The notes under the pieces were generated by a model, which worked only from the letters and a program-made list of their open reading frames with translations, did not search any database and was not told where the DNA came from. Below, piece by piece: positions 9,173-18,651 of a stretch of 64,000 bases of DNA (positions within the stretch are counted from its first letter, which is position 1; every line of letters starts with the position of its first letter). This DNA comes from Deinococcus marmoris (GTDB lineage: Bacteria > Deinococcota > Deinococci > Deinococcales > Deinococcaceae), in contig NZ_MSTI01000036.1 in the NCBI RefSeq assembly GCF_001949125.1, forward strand, positions 18,048 to 82,047, in the 5' to 3' direction. A program made the translations under genes and the position numbers.

Positions 9173-9916
9173 ATGACCATTACCACCGAGGCCGAACTGG
9201 AAGGCATGAAACGTGCAGGAGTCGTGGTGGCCGAGACGCTCCGCACGCTCAAAGCCGCCATTGAACCAGGCGTGACCCCCGCTGAACTTGATGCCCTGGC
9301 TGGACAGGTCTTTAGGCAGTACGGGGCCAGCTCTGCCCCGCGCATGACCTACGACGCGCCAGTCAACGTCTTTATCAGCGTCAACGACGACATCGTTCAC
9401 GGCCTGCCGACGCGGCGTCCGCTGGCCGCAGGCGACGTGGTCAGTATTGATGTCACGCCGTTTGTGGATGGGTACATTGCAGACGCTGCCGTCACTGTGG
9501 CGGTTCCCCCGGCTTCGCCTGTCGCCATGCGATTGATTGAATGCACCGAGGCTGCGCTTGAAGCGGCCCTGGCCGCCGCGAAGGCGGGCCATCCGGTCAA
9601 CACCATCGGGCGGGCCGTGGAAACCGAGGTGAAACGCCGGGGCTTCACGGTGCTGCGGGAACTGTTCGGGCACGGGGTGGGCCGCGCCATCCACGAGGAA
9701 CCCAACGTGCCGAACTATTACCGTCCGGCAGACCGGAAGAAGCTGCACGAGGGGCTAGTCATTGCCATAGAACCGATGGTGTCCACGGGCCGTTCCCACC
9801 GGGTCAAAACTTTGCGTGACGGCTGGACCCTCAGCACCACCGATGGCGGGCTGGCCGCGCATTTTGAACACACGGTCATGATCACTGGGGGCAAGCCGCT
9901 GATTCTGACGGCCTGA
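9173..9916 (+). CDS. map: methionine aminopeptidase type I
   Basis: A 247-aa cytoplasmic metallopeptidase that removes the initiator Met from nascent proteins. All dinuclear metal ligands are present: D93, D104, H167, E200 and E232. The substrate-site histidines H76 (DDIVHGLP) and H174 are also present. There is no N-terminal zinc-finger extension, so it is a short type I enzyme. TAAAAT (9162-9167) ends 5 nt before the ATG, so it is probably leaderless. It is monocistronic: flanked by a divergent GNAT and a convergent MMPL transporter. Confidence 0.96.
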   Translation: MTITTEAELEGMKRAGVVVAETLRTLKAAIEPGVTPAELDALAGQVFRQYGASSAPRMTYDAPVNVFISVNDDIVHGLPTRRPLAAGDVVSIDVTPFVDGYIADAAVTVAVPPASPVAMRLIECTEAALEAALAAAKAGHPVNTIGRAVETEVKRRGFTVLRELFGHGVGRAIHEEPNVPNYYRPADRKKLHEGLVIAIEPMVSTGRSHRVKTLRDGWTLSTTDGGLAAHFEHTVMITGGKPLILTA

Positions 9917-9950
9917 GCTTCTTCAGCTCTGGAAGAAGATTACCCCCCGC

Positions 9951-12164
9951 TCAATGCTCCAGCCGGATGCGCGGGAGCCGTTTGTCCAGCCATTCCGGCA
10001 GCCACCAGTTCCACTTTCCAGCCAGCTTGAGAAAGGCGGGAACCAGGATCAGGCGCACCAGGGTGGCGTCCAGGGCCACCGCCACCGCCAGGCCCAGGCC
10101 GATGCTCTTGGTGGCCACCACGCGCCCGAACATGAAGGCCACGAACACGATGAACATGATCACGGCGGCGCTGGTGATGATCCGCGCGGTGTGGCCTACG
10201 GCCAGCACCACGGCCTCGTCGTTGCTGGCCCCGTTCAGGTATTCCTCCTGCACGCGCGAGAGCAGAAAGATCTCGTAGTCCATGCTCAGGCCGAACATCA
10301 CGGCAAACAGCAGCACGGGCAGGGAGGCGTCCAGCACCCCTACGTCGGCGGGAATGCCCAGCGGCGCGGCCAGAAAGCCGTCCTGCACGATCAGCGTGAC
10401 CACCCCTACCGCCGCGCCCACCGTCAGGGCGTTCATCACGATGCTTTTCAGGGGAATCAGCAGGCTGCGGAAGGCCACCATCAGCAGCAGGAAAGTGCCG
10501 GTAAAGACCACGGCGATCACCCCCGGCAGCGTGCCGATGATTGCGCGGCTGAATTCCTCGCCGCCCACGGGTGCGCCGCCCAGCAGGTAGGCGTAACCGC
10601 TGGCGTCCAGAGACTGACGCACACGTTTTTCAAAGGCGGCGATATCCTGGGCGCGCAGGGTGTCGTCCGGCACCACGGTCACGCGCAACAGTTCGCGGTC
10701 TGCGCTGAAAGATCGCCGGGTTAGCAAGCTCAGCGCCTCCAGACCGCCCGTCCCTGCCCCAGCCAGATCGGCAGAGGTCAGAAAGGGGCTGATCACGGCC
10801 TTCACGTCTGGAAGGGCACGCAGATCGTTCACCACTTTCTGGAACCTGTCCCGGTCTGCTGGGGTGTATTTCTGCCCCTTCAAATCCAGAATCACTTCAA
10901 ACTGGCTCAGGAGGCCGCCCGCACCCAGCTCACGCACGTCGGTCAGGGCGTCGCGGCTGGGGACGCCGGGGACCAGCCCCCACGCGCCCGCGTAGCCGGT
11001 TTTCAGGCCCAGGGCCGGAATCGCCAGCGTCAGCAGAAAGGCGGTGGTCAGCAGCACACCCAGCACCGGGCGGGCCGTCACGCGGCGGGCAAACGCGGTC
11101 CACGCCGCCGACGCCGCGCCACTCTGCGCCCAGGTCACTTTCAGCAGGCGTGGGCTGTTGACCCGTTCGCCCAGCAGCGCCAGCAACGCGGGCAGTGCGG
11201 TCAGACTCGCCAGCACCGTCAGAATTACCGCCAGCACGCCGCCGATGCCGATGCTGCGGACAAAGGCCACCGGGGGCAGGATCAGGCCCGCCATTGCGAT
11301 GCTCACGGTCATGCCGCTGAAGGCCACGCTGCGGCCCGCCGTCATCACGGTGCGGGCGGCGGCTGTTCGGCTGTCCGGCTCACGCTTCAATTCTTCGCGG
11401 AAGCGGTTGACCATCAGCAGGGCGTAGTCGATGCCCGCGCCCAGGCCCAGCATGGTAATCACGCTCTGGGCGAAGGTGCTGACGGGCATCAGGAAGGTCA
11501 GGCCGTACAGGGCGGCCATCGCCACGGAGATGCTCAGCAGGCCCACCGCCAGCGGGAGTCCGGTGGCTACCAGCGCCCCGAACACCAGCAGCAGCAGCCC
11601 GCCGATCAGGGGCAGCGCCGTGAATTCGGAGCGCTTGGTGTCGGACTCGGCGAACTCGGTGAAGTCGTCGGCAATCGCCTGCCCGCCCGTCACGCGGATG
11701 CTCAGCGCCTCACTCTGGACGCCGCGCACGTACTGGCGCACCGCCGACAGCGCCTCGGTGCCGCCCTCCTGCAAGGGAATCTGGGCCACGGTCAGGGCCA
11801 GCACGCCGTCCGCCGCCCGCGTGGGGACCGGGCCGCCCGTGGTGGCCGGAACGACGCGCGACACGCCCGCTACCTTTTCCAGACCATCCACGAACGCCCC
11901 GTAAATCTTCTGCCCTTCTGGCGTATTCAGTGGTGGAGTGCTGCGCGTGACCAGAATGGCGGTGTTGGTGTCCCGCTCGCCAAAGCGTTCGCGCAGCATC
12001 GCGGAAACCGTGTTGGCCTCCGAGTTGGTCAGCCCCCCTGCCGGATCGGCATTCAACGCTGCCGGGGCGCGGGCGGCCAGCGGCAGGCTCAGTGCGGCGG
12101 CGATAATCCACACCGCCAGCACCGCCCAGGGGTGTCGGGACGCGAGACGGGCCAGGAATTGCAC
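9951..12164 (-). CDS. MMPL/RND family transporter
   Basis: A 737-aa membrane protein from a GTG at 12164. The open frame reaches 12245, but a TACAGT -10 box (12172-12177) sits 7 nt before the GTG, and the product then starts [16 protein letters not shown], typical of the family. The layout is two repeats, each with one TM helix, a large extracytoplasmic loop and five TM helices (12 in all). The proton-relay motifs are visible ([20 protein letters not shown] and [19 protein letters not shown]). It is likely a proton-driven exporter of lipids or hydrophobic compounds; the substrate is unknown. The C-terminus is short, as in Gram-positive MMPLs. Confidence 0.93.
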   Translation of the reverse strand: MQFLARLASRHPWAVLAVWIIAAALSLPLAARAPAALNADPAGGLTNSEANTVSAMLRERFGERDTNTAILVTRSTPPLNTPEGQKIYGAFVDGLEKVAGVSRVVPATTGGPVPTRAADGVLALTVAQIPLQEGGTEALSAVRQYVRGVQSEALSIRVTGGQAIADDFTEFAESDTKRSEFTALPLIGGLLLLVFGALVATGLPLAVGLLSISVAMAALYGLTFLMPVSTFAQSVITMLGLGAGIDYALLMVNRFREELKREPDSRTAAARTVMTAGRSVAFSGMTVSIAMAGLILPPVAFVRSIGIGGVLAVILTVLASLTALPALLALLGERVNSPRLLKVTWAQSGAASAAWTAFARRVTARPVLGVLLTTAFLLTLAIPALGLKTGYAGAWGLVPGVPSRDALTDVRELGAGGLLSQFEVILDLKGQKYTPADRDRFQKVVNDLRALPDVKAVISPFLTSADLAGAGTGGLEALSLLTRRSFSADRELLRVTVVPDDTLRAQDIAAFEKRVRQSLDASGYAYLLGGAPVGGEEFSRAIIGTLPGVIAVVFTGTFLLLMVAFRSLLIPLKSIVMNALTVGAAVGVVTLIVQDGFLAAPLGIPADVGVLDASLPVLLFAVMFGLSMDYEIFLLSRVQEEYLNGASNDEAVVLAVGHTARIITSAAVIMFIVFVAFMFGRVVATKSIGLGLAVAVALDATLVRLILVPAFLKLAGKWNWWLPEWLDKRLPRIRLEH

Positions 12165-12248
12165 GGTTCCGACTGTAGCGGCTGCGGGGCGGGCTGTGGG
12201 TGGGCTGGGGTGCGGTGTGGAGGATGCTGGGAGGGTGGGTCCCAACTT

Positions 12249-12373
12249 AACCCCTCAGTCTGCTGCGCAGCCAGCTCCCCTCAAGGGGAGCCAAGGGGCT
12301 TGAATTATCGTCCAGTGCAGCAATCTCCTTGCCTTCCTTTTGAGGGGAGGTGGCCCGCAGGGCCGGAGGGGTT
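12249..12373. repeat. family-1 palindromic intergenic repeat, copy 2
   Basis: A 125-bp element running AACCCCTCAGTC to GGAGGGGTT, with inner palindrome AGCTCCCCTCAAGGGGAGCC and a second half CTTTTGAGGGGAGGTGGC. It ends 59 bp before the -10 box of the methyltransferase gene. It is in the same orientation as copies 3 and 4. Confidence 0.8.
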
Positions 12374-12443
12374 AGGCTGTGGGCCATCTCCAGAACGCAG
12401 AACTGGCTCTCCGCGCCGCCCCACCATCTGCTACCCTCCGCGA

Positions 12444-13649
12444 ATGTCTGCTCCCGCTCCCGTTCTGCCCCGCCTGCGTCTGCGCGTGACCCTGGCGGCA
12501 GAAGGTTACGTGCGCGCCGGGCATCCCTGGGTCTACGAATCCAGCGTGCAAGAGCAGAACCGTGACGGCGAGGCCGGGGAACTGGCGGTGATCTATGACC
12601 GCCGGGACCGCTTTCTGGCGATTGGTCTGTATGACCCGTTTTCGCCCCTGCGCCTGCGCGTGCTGCACGCTGGTCCACCCGTCACGCTGGACGACGCGTG
12701 GTGGGCCGCCCATCTGGATCAGGCTTTGCAGAAGCGTGGGGCGCTGGCCGACGCCTCAGACACCGACGGCTACCGCGTCCTCAACGGCGAGTCCGATGGT
12801 TTTGGCGGTCTGGTGGTGGACCGTTACGCCCAGGTGTTGGTCCTTAAGATCTATACGGCGGCATGGTTCCCGCATCTGGACCGCATTCTGGGATTGCTCT
12901 CGGACCGCTTCCCCGACTCTGCAATGGTTCTGCGCCTCAGTCGCAATATTCAGAGCATCGCGGCAGAGGAGGGACTGTCTGACGGTCAGATCCTGACGGG
13001 CGATTTACCAGAAAATCCAGTCGTTTTCTACGAATCCGGTCTGGCCTTTGAAGCCGATGTGTTGCGTGGTCAGAAAACCGGATTCTTCCTGGATCAGCGC
13101 GAGAACCGGCAGCAGATAGAGGGGCTGGCGAAGGGCAGGCGGGTGCTGAACGCCTTCTCCTTTTCGGGCGGCTTCTCGCTGTACGCAGCACGGGGCGGCG
13201 CAACCGAAGTCGTCAGTCTGGATATCAGCGCCCACGCATTGGCCGGGGCCGAACATAACTTCGCCTTAAATCCGGGACTGATCACGCCGCATGAAACCAT
13301 TCAGGCGGATGTCTTTGACTGGCTTGCCAGAACCCGCCGCACTTTTGATCTGGTCATTCTGGACCCCCCCTCACTGGCCCGCCGCGAAACCGAGCGGACC
13401 GGGGCCATTCGTGCCTACGGCAAACTGGCCGCTGACGGCATCGCCCGGCTGGCCCCCGGCGGCATTCTCCTCAGCGCCTCGTGTTCGGCCCACGTCAGCG
13501 CCGACGAATTCTGGGACGCTGTGCGCGGCGCGGCCCAAGCCAGCGGCAGAACATGGAAGGAACTGGGAACGGGCCGCCACGCCCCGGACCACCACGCGAC
13601 GTTTGCCGAAGCCGAGTATCTGAAGGCGATTTATCTGGAGTTGGGGTAG
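12444..13649 (+). CDS. class I SAM-dependent rRNA methyltransferase (RlmI-like, PUA domain)
   Basis: A 401-aa protein of the YccW/RlmI family of rRNA m5C methyltransferases. The N-terminal PUA-like domain is about residues 8-75. A central segment ([15 protein letters not shown]) precedes the Rossmann methyltransferase domain with [31 protein letters not shown] (SAM-binding), and [11 protein letters not shown] (catalytic DPP motif). The Cys in SASCSAHV matches the usual position of the family. Start ATG 12444 has TACCCT (12432-12437) 6 nt upstream; longer upstream frames are not supported. Specificity for 23S rRNA is inferred from the family. Confidence 0.9.
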   Translation: MSAPAPVLPRLRLRVTLAAEGYVRAGHPWVYESSVQEQNRDGEAGELAVIYDRRDRFLAIGLYDPFSPLRLRVLHAGPPVTLDDAWWAAHLDQALQKRGALADASDTDGYRVLNGESDGFGGLVVDRYAQVLVLKIYTAAWFPHLDRILGLLSDRFPDSAMVLRLSRNIQSIAAEEGLSDGQILTGDLPENPVVFYESGLAFEADVLRGQKTGFFLDQRENRQQIEGLAKGRRVLNAFSFSGGFSLYAARGGATEVVSLDISAHALAGAEHNFALNPGLITPHETIQADVFDWLARTRRTFDLVILDPPSLARRETERTGAIRAYGKLAADGIARLAPGGILLSASCSAHVSADEFWDAVRGAAQASGRTWKELGTGRHAPDHHATFAEAEYLKAIYLELG

Positions 13650-13653
13650 AAGA

Positions 13654-13779
13654 AACCCCTCAGTCCGCTACGCGGCCAGCTCCCCTCAAAAGGGAGCCAA
13701 GAGTCGCAATTGATTGTGCCACGGCGGAATCTCCTTGCCTCCCTTCTAAGGGGAGGTGGCGCGGAGCGCCGGAGGGGTT
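13654..13779. repeat. family-1 palindromic intergenic repeat, copy 3
   Basis: A 126-bp element, AACCCCTCAGTC to GGAGGGGTT, with inner palindrome CTCCCCTCAAAAGGGAG and a second arm CCCTTCTAAGGGGAGG. It begins 4 nt after the methyltransferase stop and ends 54 bp before the -10 box of the cysS leader. Confidence 0.85.
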
Positions 13780-13832
13780 AAACCGTGGGGGCAGACCAAA
13801 AACACAGCGTTCCGCCTCCCCATCGCATCTGC

Positions 13833-13838
13833 TACCAT
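13833..13838 (+). promoter_or_regulatory. -10 box of the cysS leader
   Basis: TACCAT, 7 nt before ATG 13846. A weak -35-like TTCCGC sits at 13810-13815 (17-bp spacer). With initiation 6-7 nt downstream of the box, transcription would begin at or next to the leader ATG. Confidence 0.6.
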
Positions 13839-13845
13839 GTCCCCC

Positions 13846-13878
13846 ATGAAGACCGTGTGTTGCCTCCGATTGCGGTAA
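13846..13878 (+). CDS. Cys-containing leader peptide of cysS (attenuator uORF)
   Basis: A 10-codon [13 protein letters not shown], with consecutive Cys codons TGT TGC at 13858-13863. Cys is normally among the rarest residues, and this ORF directly precedes cysteinyl-tRNA synthetase. It sits 7 nt after a TACCAT -10 box, so it is probably translated from a leaderless mRNA. A possible antiterminator and an intrinsic terminator follow before cysS. Ribosome stalling at the Cys codons when charged tRNA-Cys is low would allow read-through. An in-frame ATG at 13837 would add MSP, but it overlaps the -10 box and is unlikely to be in the transcript. Confidence 0.7.
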   Translation: MKTVCCLRLR

Positions 13879-13935
13879 AGCAGCGTTCCGTCTGCCGTCC
13901 GCGCCCCGACTTTGCTGTTGAGGCGCGGCTTTTTA
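13872..13935 (+). promoter_or_regulatory. putative transcription attenuator of cysS
   Basis: Terminator: CCGCGCC (13899-13905) pairs with GGCGCGG (13922-13928), 7 bp with a 16-nt loop, followed by CTTTTTATT. Competing hairpin: GCGG (13872-13875) with CCGC (13899-13902) and GCAG (13880-13883) with CTGC (13892-13895). It takes the first four bases of the terminator 5' arm, so the two cannot coexist. A ribosome finishing the leader ORF (stop 13876-13878) would cover GCGG and GCAG and leave the terminator. One stalled at the Cys codons would leave at least GCAG free. Folding was done by eye. Confidence 0.65.
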
Positions 13936-13964
13936 TTGCCTTTCCCACCCTCAAGGAGTTCTCT

Positions 13965-15431
13965 ATGACTGCCCACGCCCAACCTGACCCCAACATCGTC
14001 CTGTACGACACCATGCAGCGCCAGAAGGTGCCGTTTACGCCCACCACGCCGGGGCATGTGGGCATGTACCTGTGCGGTCCCACTGTCTACAGTGACGCGC
14101 ACCTGGGCCACGCCAGGAAGGAAGTGGCCTTTGACGTGATCCGCCGCGCCTTCATGCACTTCGGTTACGCGGTGCGCTACGTGGCGAATATCACCGACGT
14201 GGGCCACCTGCAAGACGACAGCGACGACGGCGAGGACAAAATCGCCAAACGCGCCGCGCTGGAACGCCTGGAGCCGATGGAGGTGGCCGACAAGTATTTC
14301 TGGTCCTTCATGGACGACATGGCCGCGCTGAACATCCTGCGCCCCAGCATCAACCCGCGCGCCACCGGGCATATCACCGAGCAGATTGCGCTGATTGAGG
14401 AGCTGATTGAACGCGGCCACGCCTACGAATCGGGCGGCAGCGTCTACTTTGACGTGCGGAGCTGGCCCGACTACGGCAAGCTGTCGGGCCGCAAGCTGGA
14501 TGATCAGGAGGAGGGGACGCGCGAGGCGGTGCGCGGCGACAAGCACGACGCCCGCGACTTTGCGCTGTGGAAGAACGCCGAGGGCGGCCACCTGATGCGC
14601 TGGCCCTCGCCGTGGGGCATCGGTTTTCCCGGCTGGCACATTGAATGCAGCGCCATGAGCCTCAAGTATCTGGGCGAGGGCTTTGACATCCACGGCGGCG
14701 GCCTGGACCTGGAATTCCCCCACCACGAGGCCGAGATCGCGCAGGCCGAGGCGGCGGGCCACGCCTTCGCCCGCTACTGGATGCACAACAACATGCTGAC
14801 CATCGGCGGCGAGAAGATGAGCAAGAGCAAGGGCAATTTCACCACCATTGCCGATGTGCTGTCGCGCCATGACCCGATGGTGGTGCGCTTTCTGCTGGTG
14901 TCCAGTCACTACCGCTCCATCACCGAATTCAGCGACGCTGCTTTTGAATCCGCGAAGAACGGCTACCGCCGCCTGAGCGAGAGCCTGCACGAGATAGAGC
15001 GCCGTCTGGGAGACGTACCGGACGGGGGAGACGCCGCGCTGGACCGCAAAATTGAGACACATGTTCAGGCGTTTGAAGCCGCTATGCGCGACGATTTCAA
15101 CACTCCTAAAGCGGTGGCGGCGCTGTTCGGCCTGAGCGGCGACATGAACTCCGCGCTGGCGGCGGGCAGGGTTGGGCGGGCCACGCTTGAGCGGGCGCGG
15201 GACGCCTTCCACACGCTGGGCGGCGACGTGCTGGGCCTGTTCGCCGGGGGCAGCGCGGCGCAGGAGGACAACTCGGAAGTGGTCGGCACGCTGATGCAAC
15301 TGGTGCTGAGAGCCAGGCAGAATTACCGCCTGAACAAGCAATACGCCGAATCTGATGAGCTGCGCGACACGCTGGCGCAGGTGGGAGTGACCGTCGAGGA
15401 CACCAAGGACGGCCCCCGCTGGCGGCGCTGA
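13965..15431 (+). CDS. cysS: cysteinyl-tRNA synthetase
   Basis: A 488-aa class Ia aminoacyl-tRNA synthetase charging tRNA-Cys. It has zinc-site Cys in [10 protein letters not shown], the HIGH motif as DAHLGHARK, further zinc ligands in WHIECSAMS and FPHHEAE, and the KMSKS loop as [11 protein letters not shown]. The C-terminal helical anticodon-binding region is of normal length. Start ATG 13965 has a good AAGGAG (13953-13958), unlike most genes here, consistent with translation from a long leader. Control is probably by the Cys leader peptide and attenuator just upstream. It is monocistronic, with a terminator at 15576-15611. Confidence 0.97.
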   Translation: MTAHAQPDPNIVLYDTMQRQKVPFTPTTPGHVGMYLCGPTVYSDAHLGHARKEVAFDVIRRAFMHFGYAVRYVANITDVGHLQDDSDDGEDKIAKRAALERLEPMEVADKYFWSFMDDMAALNILRPSINPRATGHITEQIALIEELIERGHAYESGGSVYFDVRSWPDYGKLSGRKLDDQEEGTREAVRGDKHDARDFALWKNAEGGHLMRWPSPWGIGFPGWHIECSAMSLKYLGEGFDIHGGGLDLEFPHHEAEIAQAEAAGHAFARYWMHNNMLTIGGEKMSKSKGNFTTIADVLSRHDPMVVRFLLVSSHYRSITEFSDAAFESAKNGYRRLSESLHEIERRLGDVPDGGDAALDRKIETHVQAFEAAMRDDFNTPKAVAALFGLSGDMNSALAAGRVGRATLERARDAFHTLGGDVLGLFAGGSAAQEDNSEVVGTLMQLVLRARQNYRLNKQYAESDELRDTLAQVGVTVEDTKDGPRWRR

Positions 15432-15526
15432 CCAGAGAAGGGAGATCAGGAGAGACAGGGCGTGATTCGCAAGCCTCTCCGCCAGTGTTCAGATTCATCT
15501 GTCAGGAAAATGTGAGGGTGCGGAAC

Positions 15527-15611
15527 TAGGATTGATCCTGAGAGGTGCAACACACCCCTCGTCCTTCCCTCCCTTGGACACGTCACCCCCCCCGGCGTGT
15601 CCTAACTTTTT
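15527..15611 (+). ncRNA. candidate small structured RNA or long cysS 3' UTR
   Basis: Downstream of cysS, a TAGGAT -10-like box (15527-15532) is followed by a small imperfect hairpin (GAGAGGTG with CACCCCTC) and then a strong intrinsic terminator. There is no convincing -35 and no ORF, so this may simply be the cysS 3' UTR. It lies in the gap 15432-15747, where nothing else was recognised. Confidence 0.25.
15576..15611 (+). terminator. intrinsic terminator downstream of cysS
   Basis: GGACACG (15576-15582) pairs perfectly with CGTGTCC (15596-15602), followed by TAACTTTTT. It lies 145 nt after the cysS stop. Confidence 0.7.
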
Positions 15612-15747
15612 GCCTTGACGTGCCGACAGTCAGGCTGGCGCAGGCCCCGATGATGCAGGCCCTGGCGATGTGCAGACCCCAGCGAAGGTGAACGCCTGCC
15701 CACCTTTCGGCTCATGCGCGGCCCCCCTGCCGGAGTACACTCGCCCT

Positions 15748-16332
<585 letters not shown>

Positions 16333-16349
16333 GAATCGGGTTTAACAAA

Positions 16350-16380
16350 GCGGTGGGGCCTGACCTCCGCCGCCTTTTTC
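16350..16380 (+). terminator. intrinsic terminator after the DUF697 gene
   Basis: A 9-bp GC-rich stem with G-T wobbles (GCGGTGGGG with CTCCGCCGC) and a CTTTTTC tail. Confidence 0.7.
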
Positions 16381-16399
16381 TATCCTGAACAGGCAGCAC

Positions 16400-16804
16400 T
16401 CACTCCCTGGGCCAACTGAATACCCGTCCGTCCTTGAGGGTCAGTTTCACGGTGGCAGGCCCCTCTCCCGGATCGCGGATGACACAGCTCGCGGTTTCGG
16501 GCGGCGGATCGCCAATGCCGCTCTCGAAGCCGCTGACGCTCCGGCAGGGGCCGCTGGCGTCCTGCTGGCCGTCACCGATCACGTCGGCGGCGAGGGCCAC
16601 CTGACGCACGTATTCCTCGAAACGCACCGGATCGGAGGCCATCAGGCGCTGCGCCTCGGCCAGCCGCGCTGCCTCGGCAGTCTGGCGCTGGCGTTCGGCC
16701 CCGGCCTCGCGGATGGCGGGAACGGCCCACAACGCCCCCAGCAACAGCACAACCAACACCAACGCGGGCCACAGGCGGCGAACAGAACGAAACACGCCTG
16801 TCAT
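16400..16804 (-). CDS. hypothetical membrane-anchored protein
   Basis: A 134-aa protein with an N-terminal signal-anchor helix (residues about 12-30, LWPALVLVVLLLGALWAVPAI), then an Ala/Glu/Arg-rich helix (about 33-60) that may form a coiled coil. A small C-terminal domain has two Cys (GPCRSV, ASCVIR) that could form a disulfide outside the membrane. No family is recognised. It is divergent from the DUF402 gene, with only 27 bp between the starts. Confidence 0.7.
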   Translation of the reverse strand: MTGVFRSVRRLWPALVLVVLLLGALWAVPAIREAGAERQRQTAEAARLAEAQRLMASDPVRFEEYVRQVALAADVIGDGQQDASGPCRSVSGFESGIGDPPPETASCVIRDPGEGPATVKLTLKDGRVFSWPRE

Positions 16805-16831
16805 CCTAACGAAACCGCTACTCTTGGGGGC

Positions 16832-17395
16832 GTGAAGCGCAAAACCTTTGACCTCCGGCCCTGGGCGCGGGTCACGCAGTCCACCCAGACGGCGCTGGCC
16901 GTGCCGGGCTACGTGATCGTGGATTTCACGGCCCAGACCGTGATTCGCCCGCTGGAAGTGTCCAGATCAGGATCAACCCTCCGCCACCTGATCCTCGACG
17001 ACGGCTACCGCTGGATTCGCTGTCATCCCACTGGCGCGGGCGAGGGGGTCATGGGCGCGGCCCTGACCGTCCAGATAAACGCGGCGGGCCAGCCCGTGCA
17101 GTTCTACGTGGATATCCACGGCGGTGAGGGCGTGTACGAGGACGGCCTGCCGTGGCACGATGACCTGTACCTGGACGTGGTGGGCGATCCCGATGAAACG
17201 GCGCGCTGGACTGTGGCCGCCACCGAAATCATCGACGCCGACGAACTGGAAGAGGCGGTAGAGGCCGGGCTGGTCACGCCGGACCTGGCCGCGCGGACCT
17301 GGGACCATGCCCGCCAGATCGAGGCGGAACTGCGGGCCGGAACATACGCGCCTGTGGGCGTGCTGCGGCGCTATGTGGAAGACCCGTATACTTGA
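16832..17395 (+). CDS. DUF402 domain protein (possible nucleoside phosphatase)
   Basis: A 187-aa protein from GTG 16832, with TACTCT (16819-16824) 7 nt upstream. The central and C-terminal parts match the DUF402 fold: DGYRWIRCHP, then YVDIHGGEGVYEDGLPWHDDLYLDVV and ATEIIDADELEEAVEAGLVTPD. The acidic cluster DDLYLDVV.. D/E is the divalent-metal site in DUF402 phosphatases (FomD, Sa1684-type nucleoside tri/diphosphatases). Enzymatic activity is inferred from those relatives. The hotdog gene starts 47 nt downstream on the same strand. Confidence 0.85.
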   Translation: MKRKTFDLRPWARVTQSTQTALAVPGYVIVDFTAQTVIRPLEVSRSGSTLRHLILDDGYRWIRCHPTGAGEGVMGAALTVQINAAGQPVQFYVDIHGGEGVYEDGLPWHDDLYLDVVGDPDETARWTVAATEIIDADELEEAVEAGLVTPDLAARTWDHARQIEAELRAGTYAPVGVLRRYVEDPYT

Positions 17396-17442
17396 CCGCA
17401 GAACTTGAACCCGGTTCAAAATCCAATCCTCAGAGGTCTTCT

Positions 17443-17955
17443 ATGCCCCAGCCCACAATCCCACAGCCCACGCTGCAAGCCCCCCTGCCCCCGCAAGCTG
17501 TCCAGGCGGTCAAGGCTGCCCTGCACAACATTCCCATGAACGCCACCGTGGGCGTGACCATCACCGATGTCGGCGTGGGCTGGGCCACCGGGGAATGCCC
17601 CGATACGCCCGCCTTTCAGAACCATCTGGGGACCATCCACGCCGGGGCGCAGTTCCTGCTGGCCGAGGCTGTCAGCGGAGCAGCGTTCGGTGGGGCCTTC
17701 GCCGCCCATTTTGCGAGCGCGGTGCCCCTGATCGAGCGGCTGGACACCCATTACGTGGGCCGGGCACGCGGCGGCCTGACGGCCAGAGCCGAGGCCCGCG
17801 CTGCGGAACTGCCCGCCGCCCTGGAAGCCTACAAGACAGAGGGCAAGGCGCGTCTGGTGATCGATGTCAGCGTCCGCGACGGCGACAACAAGGAAGTGAT
17901 GCGGGCGGTGGCGCACTGGTATCTGCGTTCGATGGCGACATTGCGGAGCAAGTAA
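17443..17955 (+). CDS. hotdog-fold thioesterase-like protein (DUF4442/PaaI-like)
   Basis: A 170-aa hotdog protein. Features are the central-helix segment QNHLGTIHAGAQFLLAEAVSGAA (the NxxGxxHxG-type motif of PaaI/YiiD thioesterases) and strands FASAVPLIERLDTHYVGRARGGLTA and LVIDVSVRDGDNKEVMRAVAHWYLR. It probably hydrolyses an acyl-CoA or binds an acyl group; the substrate is unknown. Start ATG 17443 has an AGAGGT Shine-Dalgarno about 6 nt upstream. It lies just downstream of the DUF402 gene and may be co-transcribed. Confidence 0.85.
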   Translation: MPQPTIPQPTLQAPLPPQAVQAVKAALHNIPMNATVGVTITDVGVGWATGECPDTPAFQNHLGTIHAGAQFLLAEAVSGAAFGGAFAAHFASAVPLIERLDTHYVGRARGGLTARAEARAAELPAALEAYKTEGKARLVIDVSVRDGDNKEVMRAVAHWYLRSMATLRSK

Positions 17956-18015
17956 GACTGGTGTGTGCTGTCGGAATACGGAGAGGCCGACAGCTCTGAA
18001 ATCCGTGCGAAACAG

Positions 18016-18046
18016 TAAAAAAGCCTCCCGATCTGGCGCAGAGGCT
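18016..18046 (-). terminator. intrinsic terminator of the response regulator gene
   Basis: On the minus strand: AGCCTC, 13-nt loop, GAGGCT, then TTTTTTA. Confidence 0.75.
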
Positions 18047-18069
18047 GGTCTTTCCTGGTTCCGCAGCTT

Positions 18070-18525
18070 CTAAAAACCCATGCGGCCCTGCATCACCTCT
18101 TCCAGGCTGGGCAGGCGCACCAGCCCGCGCCAGTAGGCCCGGATGGTTTCCAGCACATGCATGTATTCCTGGTAATTGCCCGGCTTGACCACGTACCCGC
18201 TGACCTGCCCCTCGTAGGCGCGGTGGATGTCGCTGGAATGCTCGGAGGTGGACAGCACCAGTACCGGGATGGATCGCACTTCGGGCAGGGACTTGACGCG
18301 CTCCAGAAACTCGTGACCGTTCATGATCGGCATGTTCAGGTCCAGCACGATCAGATGGGGCCGGGGGCCGGGGGCCGGCTCGCACAGGTAGTCGAGGGCT
18401 TCCTGGCCGTTCTGGACGTGATGCACCGTGATTTCCTGATCCTGCTCGGAAAGCATGTCCTGGAAGAGCAGGGCGTCGGCCAGCTCGTCCTCGACCAGCA
18501 GCAGATGAAAGGGTGGGGAACTCAC
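18070..18525 (-). CDS. single-domain response regulator (Rcp1-like)
   Basis: About 151 aa from GTG 18525; a TTG at 18528, one codon earlier, is an alternative. It consists of a receiver domain only: acidic pocket LLVEDELAD, phosphorylated Asp in LIVLDLNMPIMNGHEF, Ser/Thr in VLVLSTSEH and Lys in YVVKPGN. The long beta4-alpha4 region and the C-terminal helix (YWRGLVRLP) resemble Rcp1-type regulators paired with phytochrome-like kinases. Lacking an output domain, it must act by protein contact. It is divergent from a PAS histidine kinase, its likely partner. An AT-rich TATTAAT segment (18534-18540) provides the -10. Confidence 0.92.
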   Translation of the reverse strand: MSSPPFHLLLVEDELADALLFQDMLSEQDQEITVHHVQNGQEALDYLCEPAPGPRPHLIVLDLNMPIMNGHEFLERVKSLPEVRSIPVLVLSTSEHSSDIHRAYEGQVSGYVVKPGNYQEYMHVLETIRAYWRGLVRLPSLEEVMQGRMGF

Positions 18526-18651
18526 CAAAACAGATTAATAATCGGGTGAGGGTCCAATCGTTATCCAGTTGACAATCCTGCGTCCCAGAAAGAAAAAATT
18601 AAGATCAGATGGAAGAATGGTGACCCCGGCGCGGGTGTTACCCTGAAGGCC

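Noticed and set aside
13837..13878. Longer start (MSPMKTVCC...) for the cysS leader peptide
   Set aside because: ATG 13837 overlaps the -10 box, so it would be upstream of the likely transcription start.
13780..13964. T-box riboswitch upstream of cysS
   Set aside because: The leader from the -10 box is about 120 nt and shows no T-box sequence or stem I-like arrangement; the Cys-codon ORF explains the features better.
13746..15341. 531-aa minus-strand frame over cysS
   Set aside because: An antisense shadow of a high-GC gene; cysS motifs are unambiguous on the plus strand.
17396..17440. tRNA-like GGTTCAAAATCC sequence
   Set aside because: No cloverleaf or acceptor stem can be drawn around it.
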